The notes: generated from the letters alone by a model not told the origin. Counted from the stretch's first letter, positions 1 to 9,169 are shown. The stretch is DNA of 64,000 nucleotides from Streptomonospora salina (GCF_014204715.1 NZ_JACHLY010000001.1:4486501-4550500); one strand, 5' to 3'. Made by a program: numbers and translations.

Positions 1-1
1 C

Positions 2-460
2 CCGATGCTGCGCGAGCGCGGACTGCGGGTGATCGAGGTCTCCGCCGCCGCCCACGAGGGCCTGCGCGAGCTGTCGTTCGCCATGGCCGAGCAGGTCGAG
101 GCGTCCCGCGCCGAGCGGCCCGAGCCCGAGCCGAGCCGGATCGTGCTGCGCCCGCGCGAGAAGAGCGAAACCCCGTTCGAAATCGTGCCGCTGGGTGACA
201 ACACCTTCCGGGTGCGCGGCAGTAAGCCCGCACGGTGGGTGCGCCAGACCGACTTCGCCAACGAGGAAGCCGTCGGCTACCTCTCCGACCGGCTCAACCG
301 GATCGGCATCGAGGAGGCCCTCGCCGCGGCGGGCGCGGACGAAGGGGCCGAGGTCTACATCGGCGACGAGGAGGACTCCGTGGTCTTCGACTGGGACCCC
401 ACGATCCAAGCGGGGGAGACACCGATCGGCCCGCGCGGCACCGACTCCCGGCTGGGTTGA
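2..460 (+). CDS. obg: GTPase Obg/CgtA, C-terminal part
   Basis: This is the 3' end of the Obg GTPase gene, whose product binds the 50S subunit and takes part in ribosome assembly and stress control. Only 152 residues are visible because the gene begins before the window; the GTPase domain is almost entirely missing. What remains is the end of the G domain, a charged linker, and the small C-terminal OCT domain (visible residues about 57-125, with FRVRG and WVRQTDF). The acidic tail is common in actinobacterial Obg. proB follows 95 bp downstream on the same strand, the usual actinobacterial order. The assignment rests on the OCT domain and on synteny. Confidence 0.9.
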   Translation, partial: PMLRERGLRVIEVSAAAHEGLRELSFAMAEQVEASRAERPEPEPSRIVLRPREKSETPFEIVPLGDNTFRVRGSKPARWVRQTDFANEEAVGYLSDRLNRIGIEEALAAAGADEGAEVYIGDEEDSVVFDWDPTIQAGETPIGPRGTDSRLG

Positions 461-554
461 GGGCGCGGGCGCCGACGCGCCCGCCGCCCGTGTCGCGCGG
501 GGTATGGGTGGCCCGGCCGCCGATACGACCGCTTCCCATGGAAAGTAGTGCGAC

Positions 555-1757
555 GTGCGCAACGCACAGTCAGAACCGGAACCGTCCGAAGGGAACGGCG
601 CGCTCCCCGAGCGCACCGAACTGACCGGGGCCCGCCGGGTCGTCGTCAAGGTCGGCTCCTCCTCGCTGACCGCGCCCGACGGCAGCATCGACACCGATCG
701 CATCACCGAGCTGGCCGACGTGCTCGCCGACCGCCGCGCCGCGGGCATCGAGGTGGTGCTGGTCTCTTCGGGAGCCATGGCCGCCGGGGTCGCTCCGATG
801 GCGCTGAGCGGGCGGCCCCGCGACCTCGCCACCCGGCAGGCCGCGGCCAGCGTCGGCCAAGGGCTGCTGATCGCCCACTACACCGCCGCGTTCGCCCGCC
901 ACGGGCTCACCGCCGCGCAGGTGCTGCTGACCGTCGAAGACATGATGCGCCGCGTCCAGCACCGCAACTCCCAGCGGACCCTGCGGCGCCTGCTCGACTT
1001 CGGCGCCGTGCCCATCGTCAACGAGAACGACACGGTTGCCACGCACGAGATCCGCTTCGGCGACAACGACCGGCTGGCCGCGCTTGTGGCCCACCTGATG
1101 CGCGCCGACGCTCTGGTCCTGCTCTCCGATGTCGACGCGCTCTACGACGGAGACCCGGCCCGGCCCGGCGCTCGCCGCATCGCCCGCATCAGCGACCCGG
1201 CCGACCTGGACGGCGTCGACATCGGGAGTGCGGGACGCCGCGGTGTGGGCACCGGCGGCATGGTCACCAAGGTGTCCTCGGCGCGCATCGCCACCGAGGC
1301 GGGGGTGCCCACGGTGCTCGCATCGGCCGCCGACGCGCGTGCGGCCCTGGCGGGCGGGAACGTGGGCACGGTGTTCGCCGCCCGCGCGCGACGCCGGCCC
1401 TCCACCCGCCAGTTGTGGCTGGCCCACGCCACCGAGGCCCGCGGCAGCGTCGTGCTGGATCCCGGCGCGGTGCGCGCGGTCGCGGAACGGCGCGCCTCGC
1501 TGCTGCCCGCGGGCGTGGTCAAGGTCGAAGGCGAGTTCTCGGCCGGTGATCCGGTGGACCTGCGCGACGAGGAGGGCGCCGCGATCGCCCGCGGCCTGGT
1601 CAACTACGACGCGGGCGAGATCCCCGACCTGATGGGGCGCTCCACCCGTTGGCTCGCGCGCGAGCTGGGCCCCGGATACGAGCGCGAGATCGTGCACCGC
1701 GACGACCTCGTGCTGCTGGGTGCGGCACGCGAACGCGCGCGGCGCGGCGGCGCGTAG
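555..1757 (+). CDS. proB: glutamate 5-kinase with C-terminal PUA domain
   Basis: ProB phosphorylates the gamma-carboxyl group of glutamate with ATP, the first step of proline synthesis, in the cytoplasm. The 400-residue protein has the amino-acid-kinase fold: a glycine-rich VVKVGSSSLT near residue 29, the SSGAMAAG loop, NENDTVAT near 155, and a GTGGMVTK segment. A PUA domain occupies about residues 300-385, as in the full-length bacterial enzyme. The GTG at 555 is taken as start; a start a few codons later would keep the catalytic core. proA lies about 750 bp downstream, separated by a small unknown gene, so the two genes are close but probably not one tight operon. Confidence 0.95.
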   Translation: MRNAQSEPEPSEGNGALPERTELTGARRVVVKVGSSSLTAPDGSIDTDRITELADVLADRRAAGIEVVLVSSGAMAAGVAPMALSGRPRDLATRQAAASVGQGLLIAHYTAAFARHGLTAAQVLLTVEDMMRRVQHRNSQRTLRRLLDFGAVPIVNENDTVATHEIRFGDNDRLAALVAHLMRADALVLLSDVDALYDGDPARPGARRIARISDPADLDGVDIGSAGRRGVGTGGMVTKVSSARIATEAGVPTVLASAADARAALAGGNVGTVFAARARRRPSTRQLWLAHATEARGSVVLDPGAVRAVAERRASLLPAGVVKVEGEFSAGDPVDLRDEEGAAIARGLVNYDAGEIPDLMGRSTRWLARELGPGYEREIVHRDDLVLLGAARERARRGGA

Positions 1758-1867
1758 GCGATGGCGGCAGGCGACCGCGGTCGGCGGGTTTCGGCGAGGC
1801 CGATTCAGGGTTCCGATTCCGCGCGTCGACGCAGACCTGGGCTGATCCGGCAGTATGGTGAACCGCC

Positions 1868-2134
1868 ATGAGGTCCTCCACCCACGAGTTCGACACCGAG
1901 CTGCTCCACAACGGCCGCGTCGTCACGCTCGGCGCTGTGACCTACCGGGGCCGGACGGTGCTGCATCCGGGGCCCGACCGCTTCGCGCCGCTGCGGCGGT
2001 GGGCACAGGACGTCGCCGACCAGCTGGACGGGCCGGTGACGTGGCGGGCCAGCTCCGAGGGCGAGGTGGTCCGAGAGCAGACGGTGCACCCCGCCGCGCG
2101 CAACGCCGAGGGAGGGCCCGGTCCGGCATGCTGA
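1868..2134 (+). CDS. small hypothetical protein
   Basis: An 88-residue protein of unknown function lies between proB and proA. Its codons end mostly in G or C, as in neighbouring real genes, which supports coding. It has no signal peptide or membrane helix and no motif I recognise; a WAQDVADQLDGPVTWRA segment could form a helix and strand. A TATGGT hexamer at 1854-1859 ends 8 nt before the ATG and no Shine-Dalgarno sequence is seen, so it may be translated from a leaderless transcript. The last ten residues are Gly/Pro-rich and may be disordered. Confidence 0.55.
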   Translation: MRSSTHEFDTELLHNGRVVTLGAVTYRGRTVLHPGPDRFAPLRRWAQDVADQLDGPVTWRASSEGEVVREQTVHPAARNAEGGPGPAC

Positions 2135-2505
2135 CGAGGTGCACCGGCGCTCGCGGCCCGCGGACGCCTCCGGTCCGGGCAGGGGCTATGCCGTCGACCG
2201 GCGGTTCACATCCTGCGAGCGCTCTCTGCTCCGCACTTTGAGCAGTGGAACTTCCGGTCCCCTCCTAAGACCCAGTCGTGTTCGCCACCGTTGGGACATG
2301 CCGACATCGACACCACCTAAGCTCTCGTCCGAGCGATCTGGCGCCGACACGGTATCGGCTGCGCAGCGCGGTTGTCCGGAAAACGGTCGAGCCCATGGGG
2401 CCGCAGGGGCCGGGTGCGGCCCCGCGGCGCCGTCCGCGCAGCCGCCGCGCCGATACGCTGAAAGAGCACATCCCGCCTCCCGACCACATGGAAGCGAACA
2501 GCACC
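2135..2505. other. 371-bp intergenic stretch upstream of proA
   Basis: I see no convincing gene here on either strand; open frames have poor codon bias and no family resemblance. It presumably carries the proA promoter and leader, but no clear -35/-10 pair or hairpin stands out. Confidence 0.4.
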
Positions 2506-3762
2506 ATGAGTGATACCGAGCGCGACGTCCGCGCCTGCGCCGAGCGTTCCCGCGACGCCGCCGCCGACCTCGCGCCGCAGAGCCGGTCCGTGAAGGACGA
2601 CGGGCTGCTGGCGATGGCCGACGCCCTGGTCACCGAGGCCGAATCCATCGTGGCCGCCAACCGCGAGGACGTCGAGCGCGCTCGTGCCGCGGGCGAGAGC
2701 GAGGCCGTGATCGACCGGCTCGCGCTGACCGCGGAGCGCGTGGGCGCCATCGCCGAATCCGTCCGCGACGTCGCCGAGCTGCCCGACCCGGTGGGCGAAG
2801 TCGTGCGCGGTTCGAGCCTGCCCAACGGGTTGGAGCTGCGGCAGGTGCGGGTGCCGCTGGGGGTCATCGGGATCATCTACGAGGGGCGGCCCAACGTCAC
2901 CGCCGACGCCGCGGCGCTGTGCCTGAAGAGCGGCAACGCGGCCCTGCTGCGCGGCTCCTCCTCGGCCTACTCCTCCAACGCGCGTATTGTCGAGGTCCTG
3001 CGCGGTGCGCTGGACAAGGCCGGGTTGCCCGCCGACGCCGTCCAGCTGGTGCCGGGAAGCGGGCGGGACTCCGCCCAGGCGCTGATGCGCGCCCGCGGCC
3101 TGGTGGACGTGCTCATCCCGCGCGGCGGCGGTTCGCTGATCCGCACGGTCGTCGACGAATCCACGGTCCCGGTGATCGAGACCGGCGAAGGCAACTGCCA
3201 CGTCTACATCGACGAGTCCGCCGACACCGACATGGCCGTGTCGATCGCGGTCAACGCCAAGACCCAGCGCTACTCGACCTGCAACACCGCCGAGACCCTG
3301 CTGGTGCACGCCGCCGCCGCCGACCGGTTCCTGCCGCGGGTGCTGCCCGCCCTGCGCGAACTGGGCGTGACCGTGCACGGCGACGACACGACCGTCGGCT
3401 ACGACGACGCGGTGGTGCCGGCGGCCGAGTCCGACTGGGCGGCGGAGTACCTCTCCGCGGATCTGGCGGTGAAGGTGGTCGACTCCCTGGACGACGCCGT
3501 CGCCCACATCCGGCGCTACTCCACCAAGCACACCGAGGCCGTCGTCACCGACTCGCAGTCGGCGGCGCGCCGGTTCGTGTCGCTGGTCGACGCGGCCGCC
3601 GTGATGGTCAACGCCTCGACCCGCTTCACCGACGGCGGCGAGTTCGGTTTCGGCGCCGAGATCGGCATCTCCACCCAGAAGCTGCACGCCCGCGGCCCGA
3701 TGGGCCTGCCCGAGATGACCTCGACCACCTACGTGGTCACCGGAGAGGGACACGTCCGCTGA
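2506..3762 (+). CDS. proA: gamma-glutamyl phosphate reductase
   Basis: ProA reduces gamma-glutamyl phosphate with NADPH to glutamate semialdehyde, the second step of proline synthesis; it acts on the unstable product of ProB. The 418-residue length is normal for the family. The aldehyde-dehydrogenase-like fold is shown by [14 protein letters not shown], the PRGGGSLI segment, and the catalytic cysteine in YSTCNTAE (about Cys259), with [19 protein letters not shown] near the C terminus. ATG 2506 is chosen because the protein then starts like known ProA; an in-frame ATG at 2488 is possible. The open frame extends further upstream, but that part has no similarity to the family. Confidence 0.95.
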   Translation: MSDTERDVRACAERSRDAAADLAPQSRSVKDDGLLAMADALVTEAESIVAANREDVERARAAGESEAVIDRLALTAERVGAIAESVRDVAELPDPVGEVVRGSSLPNGLELRQVRVPLGVIGIIYEGRPNVTADAAALCLKSGNAALLRGSSSAYSSNARIVEVLRGALDKAGLPADAVQLVPGSGRDSAQALMRARGLVDVLIPRGGGSLIRTVVDESTVPVIETGEGNCHVYIDESADTDMAVSIAVNAKTQRYSTCNTAETLLVHAAAADRFLPRVLPALRELGVTVHGDDTTVGYDDAVVPAAESDWAAEYLSADLAVKVVDSLDDAVAHIRRYSTKHTEAVVTDSQSAARRFVSLVDAAAVMVNASTRFTDGGEFGFGAEIGISTQKLHARGPMGLPEMTSTTYVVTGEGHVR

Positions 3763-3832
3763 AGCGGGCGGCGGCCCTGGCGGGTTCTCCGCGTTCGTGC
3801 CGGGAACCGTCGCCGGGGCCGGCGGCCGGGCG

Positions 3833-4894
3833 TCAGGAGGACGAGTTTCCGCTTCCGCCGTCGTCGCGCCGTCCAGCGCCCTTCCAGCGTTCGGCGACCG
3901 AGTCGAAGATGCGCCCGCCGGTGTTGGCCGCGCTGCCGGCGACGTCGCGCAGAGTGCCCATCAGCGGGTCCTCCGAGCGTTCCCAGGACTCGCGGTAGGA
4001 GTCGGCGGCCTTGCGCGCTTCGGCGCCCACGGAGGCGTCCTTGTCGGCGTCGCGGCGGGGGTAGTCGCCGTCGAGGATGCGCTGGTAGGAACCGTCGTCG
4101 ATCCACCGGCTGAGCTCGGCCATGCGCATGACCGCGAACGGGTGGGTCTGGCCCATGAGGCTGAGCATCTTGATCAGGCTGTCGCGGGCGTCGCCGCCGC
4201 CCTCGTACTCGCGGGCCTGCTCCATGAAGGAGTCGGGGTTCATCTCGGCCAGCCGCGACCCCCCGGCGAGCTTCATCAGCGCGCGCTTGGCGGCGTCGGG
4301 GTCCTGGCCCGCGAGGAGCCCGGCGCGGTCGCAGGACAGCTCGGACTTGCGGTACCACTCTTCCAGGGCGGTGACGATCGCGCGGATGCCGATGTAGCCG
4401 AGCGGGATCCAGGCGACCCGAGCGGCCAGGCGGACGAGGGCGAGCAGCATGGTGCGGTAGACGGCGTGGCCGGAGAGGACGTGGCCGACTTCGTGGCCGA
4501 CGACGAACCGCTGCTCCTCGGGGTCGAGCAGGTCGAACAGTCCGGTGGTCATCACTATGAACGGCTTGCTGCTGCCGATGGCCATGGCGTTGGGCCGCGG
4601 GTTCATCTGGATGTAGAGCTCGGGGACGTCGTCGAGGTCGAGGATGTAGGCGGCGTCGCGGACGTAGTTGTACACCTCGGGGAACTGCTGTTCGTTCACC
4701 CGCACGGCGCTGGACAGGAACATCAGGCGCAGGGCGCGTTCGTTGAACAGCCCCGACAGGCGCTTGAAGACCTCGTCGAAGCCCCGCAGGGATCGCAGCG
4801 CCACCAGTGCGCCGCGGTCGGCCGGGTGCTCGTATGCTCGGGAGCTTATGTTTTCGAGTCGTACGCGGGTGCGGTCTGGAGCGTTGGTGGCCAT
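3833..4894 (-). CDS. M48 family metallopeptidase, HtpX-like
   Basis: A membrane-associated zinc protease of the M48 (HtpX/Ste24) family, 353 residues. The zinc-binding helix HEVGH is at residues 134-138, and a third-ligand segment (ELSCDRAG, about residue 185) follows a hydrophobic stretch at about 146-176. These are the expected ligands, so the enzyme looks intact. The N-terminal 60 residues are soluble and the C terminus is a Ser/Gly-rich tail. Members of this family degrade or process membrane proteins, but the substrate here is unknown. It is transcribed against its neighbours and interrupts the obg-proB-proA-nadD-rsfS series. The divergent promoter region with nadD is 4895-5099. Confidence 0.85.
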   Translation of the reverse strand: MATNAPDRTRVRLENISSRAYEHPADRGALVALRSLRGFDEVFKRLSGLFNERALRLMFLSSAVRVNEQQFPEVYNYVRDAAYILDLDDVPELYIQMNPRPNAMAIGSSKPFIVMTTGLFDLLDPEEQRFVVGHEVGHVLSGHAVYRTMLLALVRLAARVAWIPLGYIGIRAIVTALEEWYRKSELSCDRAGLLAGQDPDAAKRALMKLAGGSRLAEMNPDSFMEQAREYEGGGDARDSLIKMLSLMGQTHPFAVMRMAELSRWIDDGSYQRILDGDYPRRDADKDASVGAEARKAADSYRESWERSEDPLMGTLRDVAGSAANTGGRIFDSVAERWKGAGRRDDGGSGNSSS

Positions 4895-5099
4895 GTCGGC
4901 ATGCTATGCCTCGCCGGTGCGCGATGCCACGATTCCGCGGGTCGAGATATGACGCGATTTTCGCGGATTCCGGGGCGGTACGTCCCGGCAGTCCTGCGCC
5001 GGTCGGTTAATCTCGGGATAGACCGGATGAAAAGGGGCCCGGCGCCGTGCGACTCCGGTTCGACGGCGGTCGGGCGACACGCAGGAAACGGAGTCGTAC

Positions 5100-5753
5100 G
5101 TGCGCAACGATCCGGCGGGGGGCCTCTCCAGCGCGGAGCAGAAGCGACGGAACCCGCGCCGTGTGGGCATCATGGGCGGTACGTTCGACCCGATCCACCA
5201 CGGGCACCTCGTGGCGGCCAGTGAGGTCGCCCACCTGTTCCACCTCGACGAAGTCGTCTTCGTCCCCGCGGGGCGGCCGTACCAGAAGGACCTCACCCAG
5301 GTGACCTCGGCCGAGGACCGCTATCTGATGACCGTCATCGCCACGGCCGAGAACCCGCAGTTCAGCGTGAACCGGATGGAGATCGACCGCGACGGCCCCA
5401 CCTATACGATCGACACGCTGCGCGAGATGCGCCGGATCCACGGCACGGATGTGGAGCAGTTCTTCATCACCGGGGCAGACGCGCTGGGCGCTATCCTGAG
5501 CTGGCAGAACGTGGACGAGCTTTTCGAGCTCGCGCATTTCGTAGGCTGTAACCGCCCCGGACACCGGCTCACCGACCCCGGGCTTCCCGACGGGAAGGTC
5601 AGCCTGGTGGAGGTCCCCGCACTGGCGATCTCCTCCACGGAGTGCCGGGAGCGCGTCCGCAAGGGCGATCCCATCTGGTACCTCGTGCCCGACGGCATCG
5701 TCCGCTACATCAACAAGACCGGGCTCTACCTCGACGACCCGACTGCGGGGTAG
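5100..5753 (+). CDS. nadD: nicotinate-nucleotide adenylyltransferase
   Basis: NadD transfers AMP from ATP to nicotinate mononucleotide to form deamido-NAD, a step of NAD synthesis. The 217-residue protein has the nucleotidyltransferase signature [12 protein letters not shown] (about residues 26-37), the [10 protein letters not shown] segment, and the [13 protein letters not shown] motif that corresponds to the ISSTxIR adenylate-binding loop. The GTG at 5100 has a GGAG sequence 6 nt upstream; a later start near GIMGG would give the shorter, more typical N terminus. rsfS follows 27 bp downstream, and the pair is conserved in actinobacteria. Confidence 0.93.
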   Translation: MRNDPAGGLSSAEQKRRNPRRVGIMGGTFDPIHHGHLVAASEVAHLFHLDEVVFVPAGRPYQKDLTQVTSAEDRYLMTVIATAENPQFSVNRMEIDRDGPTYTIDTLREMRRIHGTDVEQFFITGADALGAILSWQNVDELFELAHFVGCNRPGHRLTDPGLPDGKVSLVEVPALAISSTECRERVRKGDPIWYLVPDGIVRYINKTGLYLDDPTAG

Positions 5754-5780
5754 CCACCTGAGGGAGGCAGCTGCTACATC

Positions 5781-6206
5781 GTGTCCGCTACCGACCGGGC
5801 CGTGGGGCTCGTAAACATCGCCGCTGAAGCGGCCGCCGACAAACTCGCGCAGGAGGTCGTGGCCTACGACGTCAGCGACCAGCTGGTGATCACCGACGCC
5901 TTCGTCCTGTGCTCGGCGCCCACCGACCGCCAGGTGCGCTCCATCGTGGACGAGGTCGAAGACCGCTTGCGCGACCGGGGCGGCGTCAAGCCGGTCCGCC
6001 GCGAAGGCGAGCGCGACGGGCGCTGGGTGCTGCTGGACTACGCGGAGATCGTCGTGCACATCCAGCAGGAGGAGGAACGCGGGCAGTACGGCCTGGAGCG
6101 GTTGTGGAAGGACTGCCCCCGAATCACGCTGCCCGAGGGTGCCCAGGGCCGCGAACGCGGGAGCGAGGACGCCGGCGGCGGCGCCGGCGCCGCCGACCCC
6201 GCGTGA
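5781..6206 (+). CDS. rsfS: ribosome silencing factor RsfS
   Basis: RsfS (RsfA/DUF143 family) binds ribosomal protein uL14 and blocks 30S-50S joining under nutrient stress. The 141-residue protein carries the family core: DVSDQLVITDAFVLCSA, the VRSIVDEVEDRLR helix, GRWVLLDYAEIVVHI and the YGLERLWKDCP end. The last 25 residues are a Gly/Ala-rich tail beyond the conserved domain. The start is GTG 5781, with a GGGAGG sequence about 10 nt upstream. It sits between nadD and a histidine-phosphatase gene, the order seen in mycobacteria and Streptomyces. Confidence 0.93.
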   Translation: MSATDRAVGLVNIAAEAAADKLAQEVVAYDVSDQLVITDAFVLCSAPTDRQVRSIVDEVEDRLRDRGGVKPVRREGERDGRWVLLDYAEIVVHIQQEEERGQYGLERLWKDCPRITLPEGAQGRERGSEDAGGGAGAADPA

Positions 6207-6270
6207 GGACGAGGACGCCGCCGAGCGGCGCCTGCGCCTCCACCCGTCCCGGCAGCACGAAAGGGCGTCC

Positions 6271-6897
6271 GTGACCGACACCAAACGCGTCGTCTGCTGG
6301 CGCCACGGCCAGACCGCCTGGAATTCCGAGAAGCGGTTCCAGGGCCAGACCGACATCCCCCTCAACGAGCAGGGCCTGGCCCAGGCACGCCACGCGGCCG
6401 GACTGCTCGCGCGGCTGCGCCCCGACGCCGTCGTCTCCTCCGACCTGCGCCGCGCCGCGGTGACCGCCCAGACCCTGGGTGAGCAGACCGGTCTGGACGT
6501 GGCGTTGGACAAAGGGCTGCGCGAGCGCTTCGGCGGCCAGTGGGAGGGGCTGACCACCGCCGAGATCCGTGAGCGGTGGCCCGAGGAGGACGCCCGTCTG
6601 GATCCGCCCGGCGGCGAGGACATCGACGCCGTGGGGCAGCGTGTGTGCGACGCCGTCGAACGCGCCCTGGCGCTGGTGCCCGACGGCGGCCTGCTGGTGG
6701 CGGTGGGCCACGGTGCCGCGCTGCGCGCCGGGATCAACCGCATGCTGGATCTGCCCGCAGGCCGGCGCCAGGTGCTGGGGCCCCTGGGCAACTGCTCCTG
6801 GTCCCTGCTGGGCCCGCTGCGTACCGGCGGCTGGCGGCTGCTGGAACACAACGCCGCGAGCCTGCCGGAGAAGCGCACCCTCAGCGACGACCGCTGA
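6271..6897 (+). CDS. histidine phosphatase family protein, GpgP-like
   Basis: A 208-residue phosphoglycerate-mutase-type phosphatase. The catalytic RHGQTAWN motif is at residues 11-18, and the second histidine region GHGAAL is present, as is LRERFGGQWEG. GTG 6271 follows GAAAGG; in-frame codons upstream overlap the end of rsfS and lack family similarity. In mycobacteria the gene next to rsfS (Rv2419c) encodes glucosyl-3-phosphoglycerate phosphatase, used in methylglucose lipopolysaccharide synthesis. The same position here makes that activity plausible, but the sequence alone does not prove the substrate. A strong terminator follows. Confidence 0.85.
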   Translation: MTDTKRVVCWRHGQTAWNSEKRFQGQTDIPLNEQGLAQARHAAGLLARLRPDAVVSSDLRRAAVTAQTLGEQTGLDVALDKGLRERFGGQWEGLTTAEIRERWPEEDARLDPPGGEDIDAVGQRVCDAVERALALVPDGGLLVAVGHGAALRAGINRMLDLPAGRRQVLGPLGNCSWSLLGPLRTGGWRLLEHNAASLPEKRTLSDDR

Positions 6898-6900
6898 GCC

Positions 6901-6930
6901 CGGCGCCCTCCCGTTTCGACGAGGGCGCCG
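6901..6930 (+). terminator. hairpin terminator after the phosphatase gene
   Basis: A perfect 10-bp inverted repeat (CGGCGCCCTC paired with GAGGGCGCCG) encloses a 10-nt loop and starts 3 nt after the stop codon. No U-run follows, as is common in actinobacteria. It should separate the nadD-rsfS unit from the tRNA gene. Confidence 0.7.
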
Positions 6931-6938
6931 GATTCCGT

Positions 6939-6944
6939 TAGAGT
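6939..6944 (+). promoter_or_regulatory. possible -10 element upstream of tRNA-Ala copy 1
   Basis: TAGAGT lies 35 nt before the mature tRNA. The same hexamer occurs upstream of tRNA copy 3 at 12486-12491. No strong -35 is evident, so this is tentative. Confidence 0.35.
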
Positions 6945-6979
6945 CGGTACCGCCGCCGCGGAAACGCGGGGGCGGACCA

Positions 6980-7052
6980 GGGGCTATGGCGCAGCTGGTA
7001 GCGCGCCTCCATGGCATGGAGGAGGTCTGGGGTTCGAATCCCCATAGCTCCA
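6980..7052 (+). tRNA. tRNA-Ala (GGC), copy 1
   Basis: The 73-nt gene folds as a cloverleaf: acceptor arms GGGGCTA and TAGCTCC (one G-T pair), anticodon stem CCTCC/GGAGG around the loop ATGGCAT, giving anticodon GGC for alanine, and a T-arm with GGTTCGAATCC. The discriminator base is A and CCA is not encoded. Two further identical copies lie at 7765-7837 and 12508-12580. GCC is expected to be a dominant Ala codon in this GC-rich genome, which may explain the multiple copies. Confidence 0.97.
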
Positions 7053-7091
7053 CAACAACCGGCCGCCACGGCCGGAGAAGAGCGCCGGTGC

Positions 7092-7123
7092 ATTCCCCGT
7101 TCTCCGCGGCGAGAGCGGGGAAT
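7092..7123 (+). terminator. terminator after tRNA-Ala copy 1
   Basis: A 13-bp stem with one T-G pair (ATTCCCCGTTCTC against GAGAGCGGGGAAT) encloses a 6-nt loop 40 nt after the tRNA; a TTTCG sequence follows. It is consistent with factor-independent termination. Confidence 0.7.
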
Positions 7124-7747
7124 TTCGCTGTCCGGCGCTTCGCGGAGCGGCCCCGGCCTCCTTCCGCGCAGCGGGAGCGCACGGGGCTCCGCATCCGCGC
7201 CGCCGGCGCCGGAACGGCCGCGACCGCCTCCTGCGCCGCACCGGCGGCCAGCCGCGGAGAGGCCGTGTCCGCGTGCGGCGCGCGCACCACCCCGTGCTCG
7301 CGCATGTCGGCAGCCCATCACAGCGCGTTCGACGCGAACTCCCACGGGCGCAGGATCGTCCACGCCGGTCCGCTGTTCTGCAGGAGGCGCTCCCCGGCCA
7401 GCGCGGCGCGCCGGTCGAGGGGCAGGCCGCCGATTCCGGCACGTGCGGAGCCGTTCGTCGTGTCGTCGTCGCCCATCCCGTCAGGCTAGCGGGATCGGCG
7501 CGTGCGGCGCCGTTCCGGCGGGGCGCCGCCGTTCACCGTGCGGGGGCGCCCGCAACGTCGCTGCCGCACCGCTCGCCCTCCTCCGGGATCCCGCGCACCG
7601 GGAGGCGGCCGTGCGGCATCCGGATCCCGTGTTTCGCGGCGGCCGCCGTTCCCGATCACGGCCGTCGCCCGGGGTTCCGAGCCGCTCCGCAGGCGGGGTG
7701 CCCCATGCCACTGCCGCACGATGGACCGATCCGCCCTCGGCAGGTGG

Positions 7748-7753
7748 TATAAA
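7748..7753 (+). promoter_or_regulatory. possible -10 box of tRNA-Ala copy 2
   Basis: TATAAA lies 11 nt before the mature tRNA and stands out in GC-rich surroundings. A TGGACC sequence at 7722-7727 could be a -35, although the 20-nt spacer is long. Confidence 0.4.
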
Positions 7754-7764
7754 TGTGGGGAAGC

Positions 7765-7837
7765 GGGGCTATGGCGCAGCTGGTAGCGCGCCTCCATGGC
7801 ATGGAGGAGGTCTGGGGTTCGAATCCCCATAGCTCCA
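7765..7837 (+). tRNA. tRNA-Ala (GGC), copy 2
   Basis: Identical over all 73 nt to the copies at 6980 and 12508, with the same cloverleaf, GGC anticodon, discriminator A and no encoded CCA. A TATAAA element sits just upstream and a perfect terminator hairpin follows at 7869. The reverse-strand esterase gene ends 104 nt downstream. Confidence 0.97.
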
Positions 7838-7868
7838 CACCGGTGCAGGAGCACCGCGAACCGCGTGC

Positions 7869-7907
7869 AAGCGAGGCCGCATCCGTTCGGCGGATGCGGC
7901 CTCGCTT
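7869..7907. terminator. bidirectional terminator between tRNA-Ala copy 2 and the esterase
   Basis: A perfect 17-bp inverted repeat surrounds the 5-nt loop TTCGG. Its left arm starts AAGCGAGGCC and its right arm ends GGCCTCGCTT, so an A-run and a T-run flank the stem. Being symmetric, it can stop both the tRNA transcript and the convergent esterase transcript. Confidence 0.85.
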
Positions 7908-7940
7908 CGTGTGTACCGGGGCCCGATCTCCGCGACCGGA

Positions 7941-8990
7941 TCAGGCGTGGGCCGCGCCGCCGATGGGGGAACGGAGCGCCTCGACCATGCGGTCGCGGAA
8001 TCCGACCATCGACGGCGACGCGGCCCCGGAGTCGGCGCCGTGGTACATCCCGGACTCCGTATGCACCTCGCACGGCACGCCGGCCCCGTTCAGGCGCCGT
8101 CCGTAGTCGAGGTCCTCCTCGTAGAACAGGTCGATGTCGCCCACGCCGATCCATGCGGGAGGCAGCCCGCTCAGGTCCGTGCGGCGCGCCGGCACGGCGT
8201 AGGGCCGGTCCTCTTCGGAACCGGCCGGATGCCCGAGGTAGGCGGTCCAGGCGACGCGGTTGGAGCGCGGGGTCCACATGAAGCGGCCGCGGACGCCGTG
8301 GTCGTCGACCAGCGCCGTGCGGTCGTCGAGCATCGGGTACTGCAGCAGCTGGAAGCACACCCCGTGGCCGGAGTCGTAGGCGCGCTGGGCGAGGCTCGCC
8401 GCCAGGCCGCCGCCCGCGCTCTGCCCGCCGACGGCGATGCGCTGCGGGTCGACGTTCAGTGCCGCGGCGTTCTCCTGCAGCCACCGCAGCGCCGCTTGGC
8501 AGTCGTCCAGGTCGGCGGGGAACGGGTGCTCGGGTGCCAGGCGGTAGTCGACGCTGACGACGGGGACGCCCAGCTCTAGGGCGAAGCGGCTGCACAGGTC
8601 GTCGTCCATCCCGACGATGCCGCCGACGTGCCCGCCGCCGTGGATCCAGAGCAGGGCGCCGGTGGTGCCCGACCGGTGCGGGGTGTCGTAGACGCGGACG
8701 CCGGCCTCGTGGCCGCCGGGTGCGTGCACCCTCCGGCTCTGCGCGCCGACTCCGTCGGCGACGTCGGAGTCCAGCATCCCCGAGAGCGCGCGGAAGGGGC
8801 GGATCGCCGCCGGGTGCGCAATCCCGATCGGCATGTACAGGGACGGGCCGCGCAGTTGGGGTGCCACGGTCCGCAGGTCCGCGGTGCGCCGTGCGGCGTA
8901 GGCCGCGGCGCCCGCTGCGGCGAGCCCGGCGAGCCCGGTGGGCAGGAGGCGGCGTCGATGCTTGGACGGTCGGGGGGTGCGTCGTGCCAC
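7941..8990 (-). CDS. alpha/beta hydrolase, hormone-sensitive-lipase type esterase
   Basis: A 349-residue carboxylesterase of the HSL (family IV) type. The oxyanion-hole motif HGGG is at residues 117-120, and the nucleophile elbow GQSAGG has its serine at 191. Later segments GDIDLFYEED and MYHGAD supply the likely acid and histidine. Residues 1-35 include a basic stretch and a hydrophobic Ala-rich segment with no clear cleavage site, so it may be membrane-anchored or exported. The start is GTG. Substrates are probably short or medium acyl esters. It may be cotranscribed with nothing: a terminator lies between it and the upstream MFS gene. Confidence 0.85.
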   Translation of the reverse strand: MARRTPRPSKHRRRLLPTGLAGLAAAGAAAYAARRTADLRTVAPQLRGPSLYMPIGIAHPAAIRPFRALSGMLDSDVADGVGAQSRRVHAPGGHEAGVRVYDTPHRSGTTGALLWIHGGGHVGGIVGMDDDLCSRFALELGVPVVSVDYRLAPEHPFPADLDDCQAALRWLQENAAALNVDPQRIAVGGQSAGGGLAASLAQRAYDSGHGVCFQLLQYPMLDDRTALVDDHGVRGRFMWTPRSNRVAWTAYLGHPAGSEEDRPYAVPARRTDLSGLPPAWIGVGDIDLFYEEDLDYGRRLNGAGVPCEVHTESGMYHGADSGAASPSMVGFRDRMVEALRSPIGGAAHA

Positions 8991-9120
8991 GGTTGCGGTC
9001 CTTCCGGCGGTGACGGTCGGGCGGTGCGGCCGGGACGGGCTTTCGGCAGGACGCTACCCCCGCCGCCCCGGCGCGGCACGCACGCGTGCCGGGCCGCAGC
9101 TCGGGCACGACCGGATCCCG

Positions 9121-9169
9121 ATACACGTCGCGGGGCCGTCCGGTGTGCGGACGGCCCCGCCACGTGTAT
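9121..9169 (-). terminator. terminator after the MFS gene
   Basis: A compound inverted repeat: an inner perfect 12-bp stem (CGGGGCCGTCCG with CGGACGGCCCCG, 5-nt loop) extended, after a 2-nt internal mismatch, by 8 more pairs (ATACACGT with ACGTGTAT). It lies 36 bp beyond the stop codon of the reverse-strand MFS gene. Confidence 0.75.

Larger units (their letters stand above)
7053..7764. other. intergenic region between tRNA-Ala copies 1 and 2
   Basis: I find no gene with convincing codon use on either strand. It contains the terminator of the first tRNA at 7092-7123 and the promoter of the second near its end. The rest carries no structure I can name. Confidence 0.5.

Noticed and set aside
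7011-7838. Protein-coding frames crossing the tRNA-Ala genes
   Set aside because: They read through the tRNA sequence and recur identically at each tRNA copy because the tRNA is identical, not because a protein family exists.
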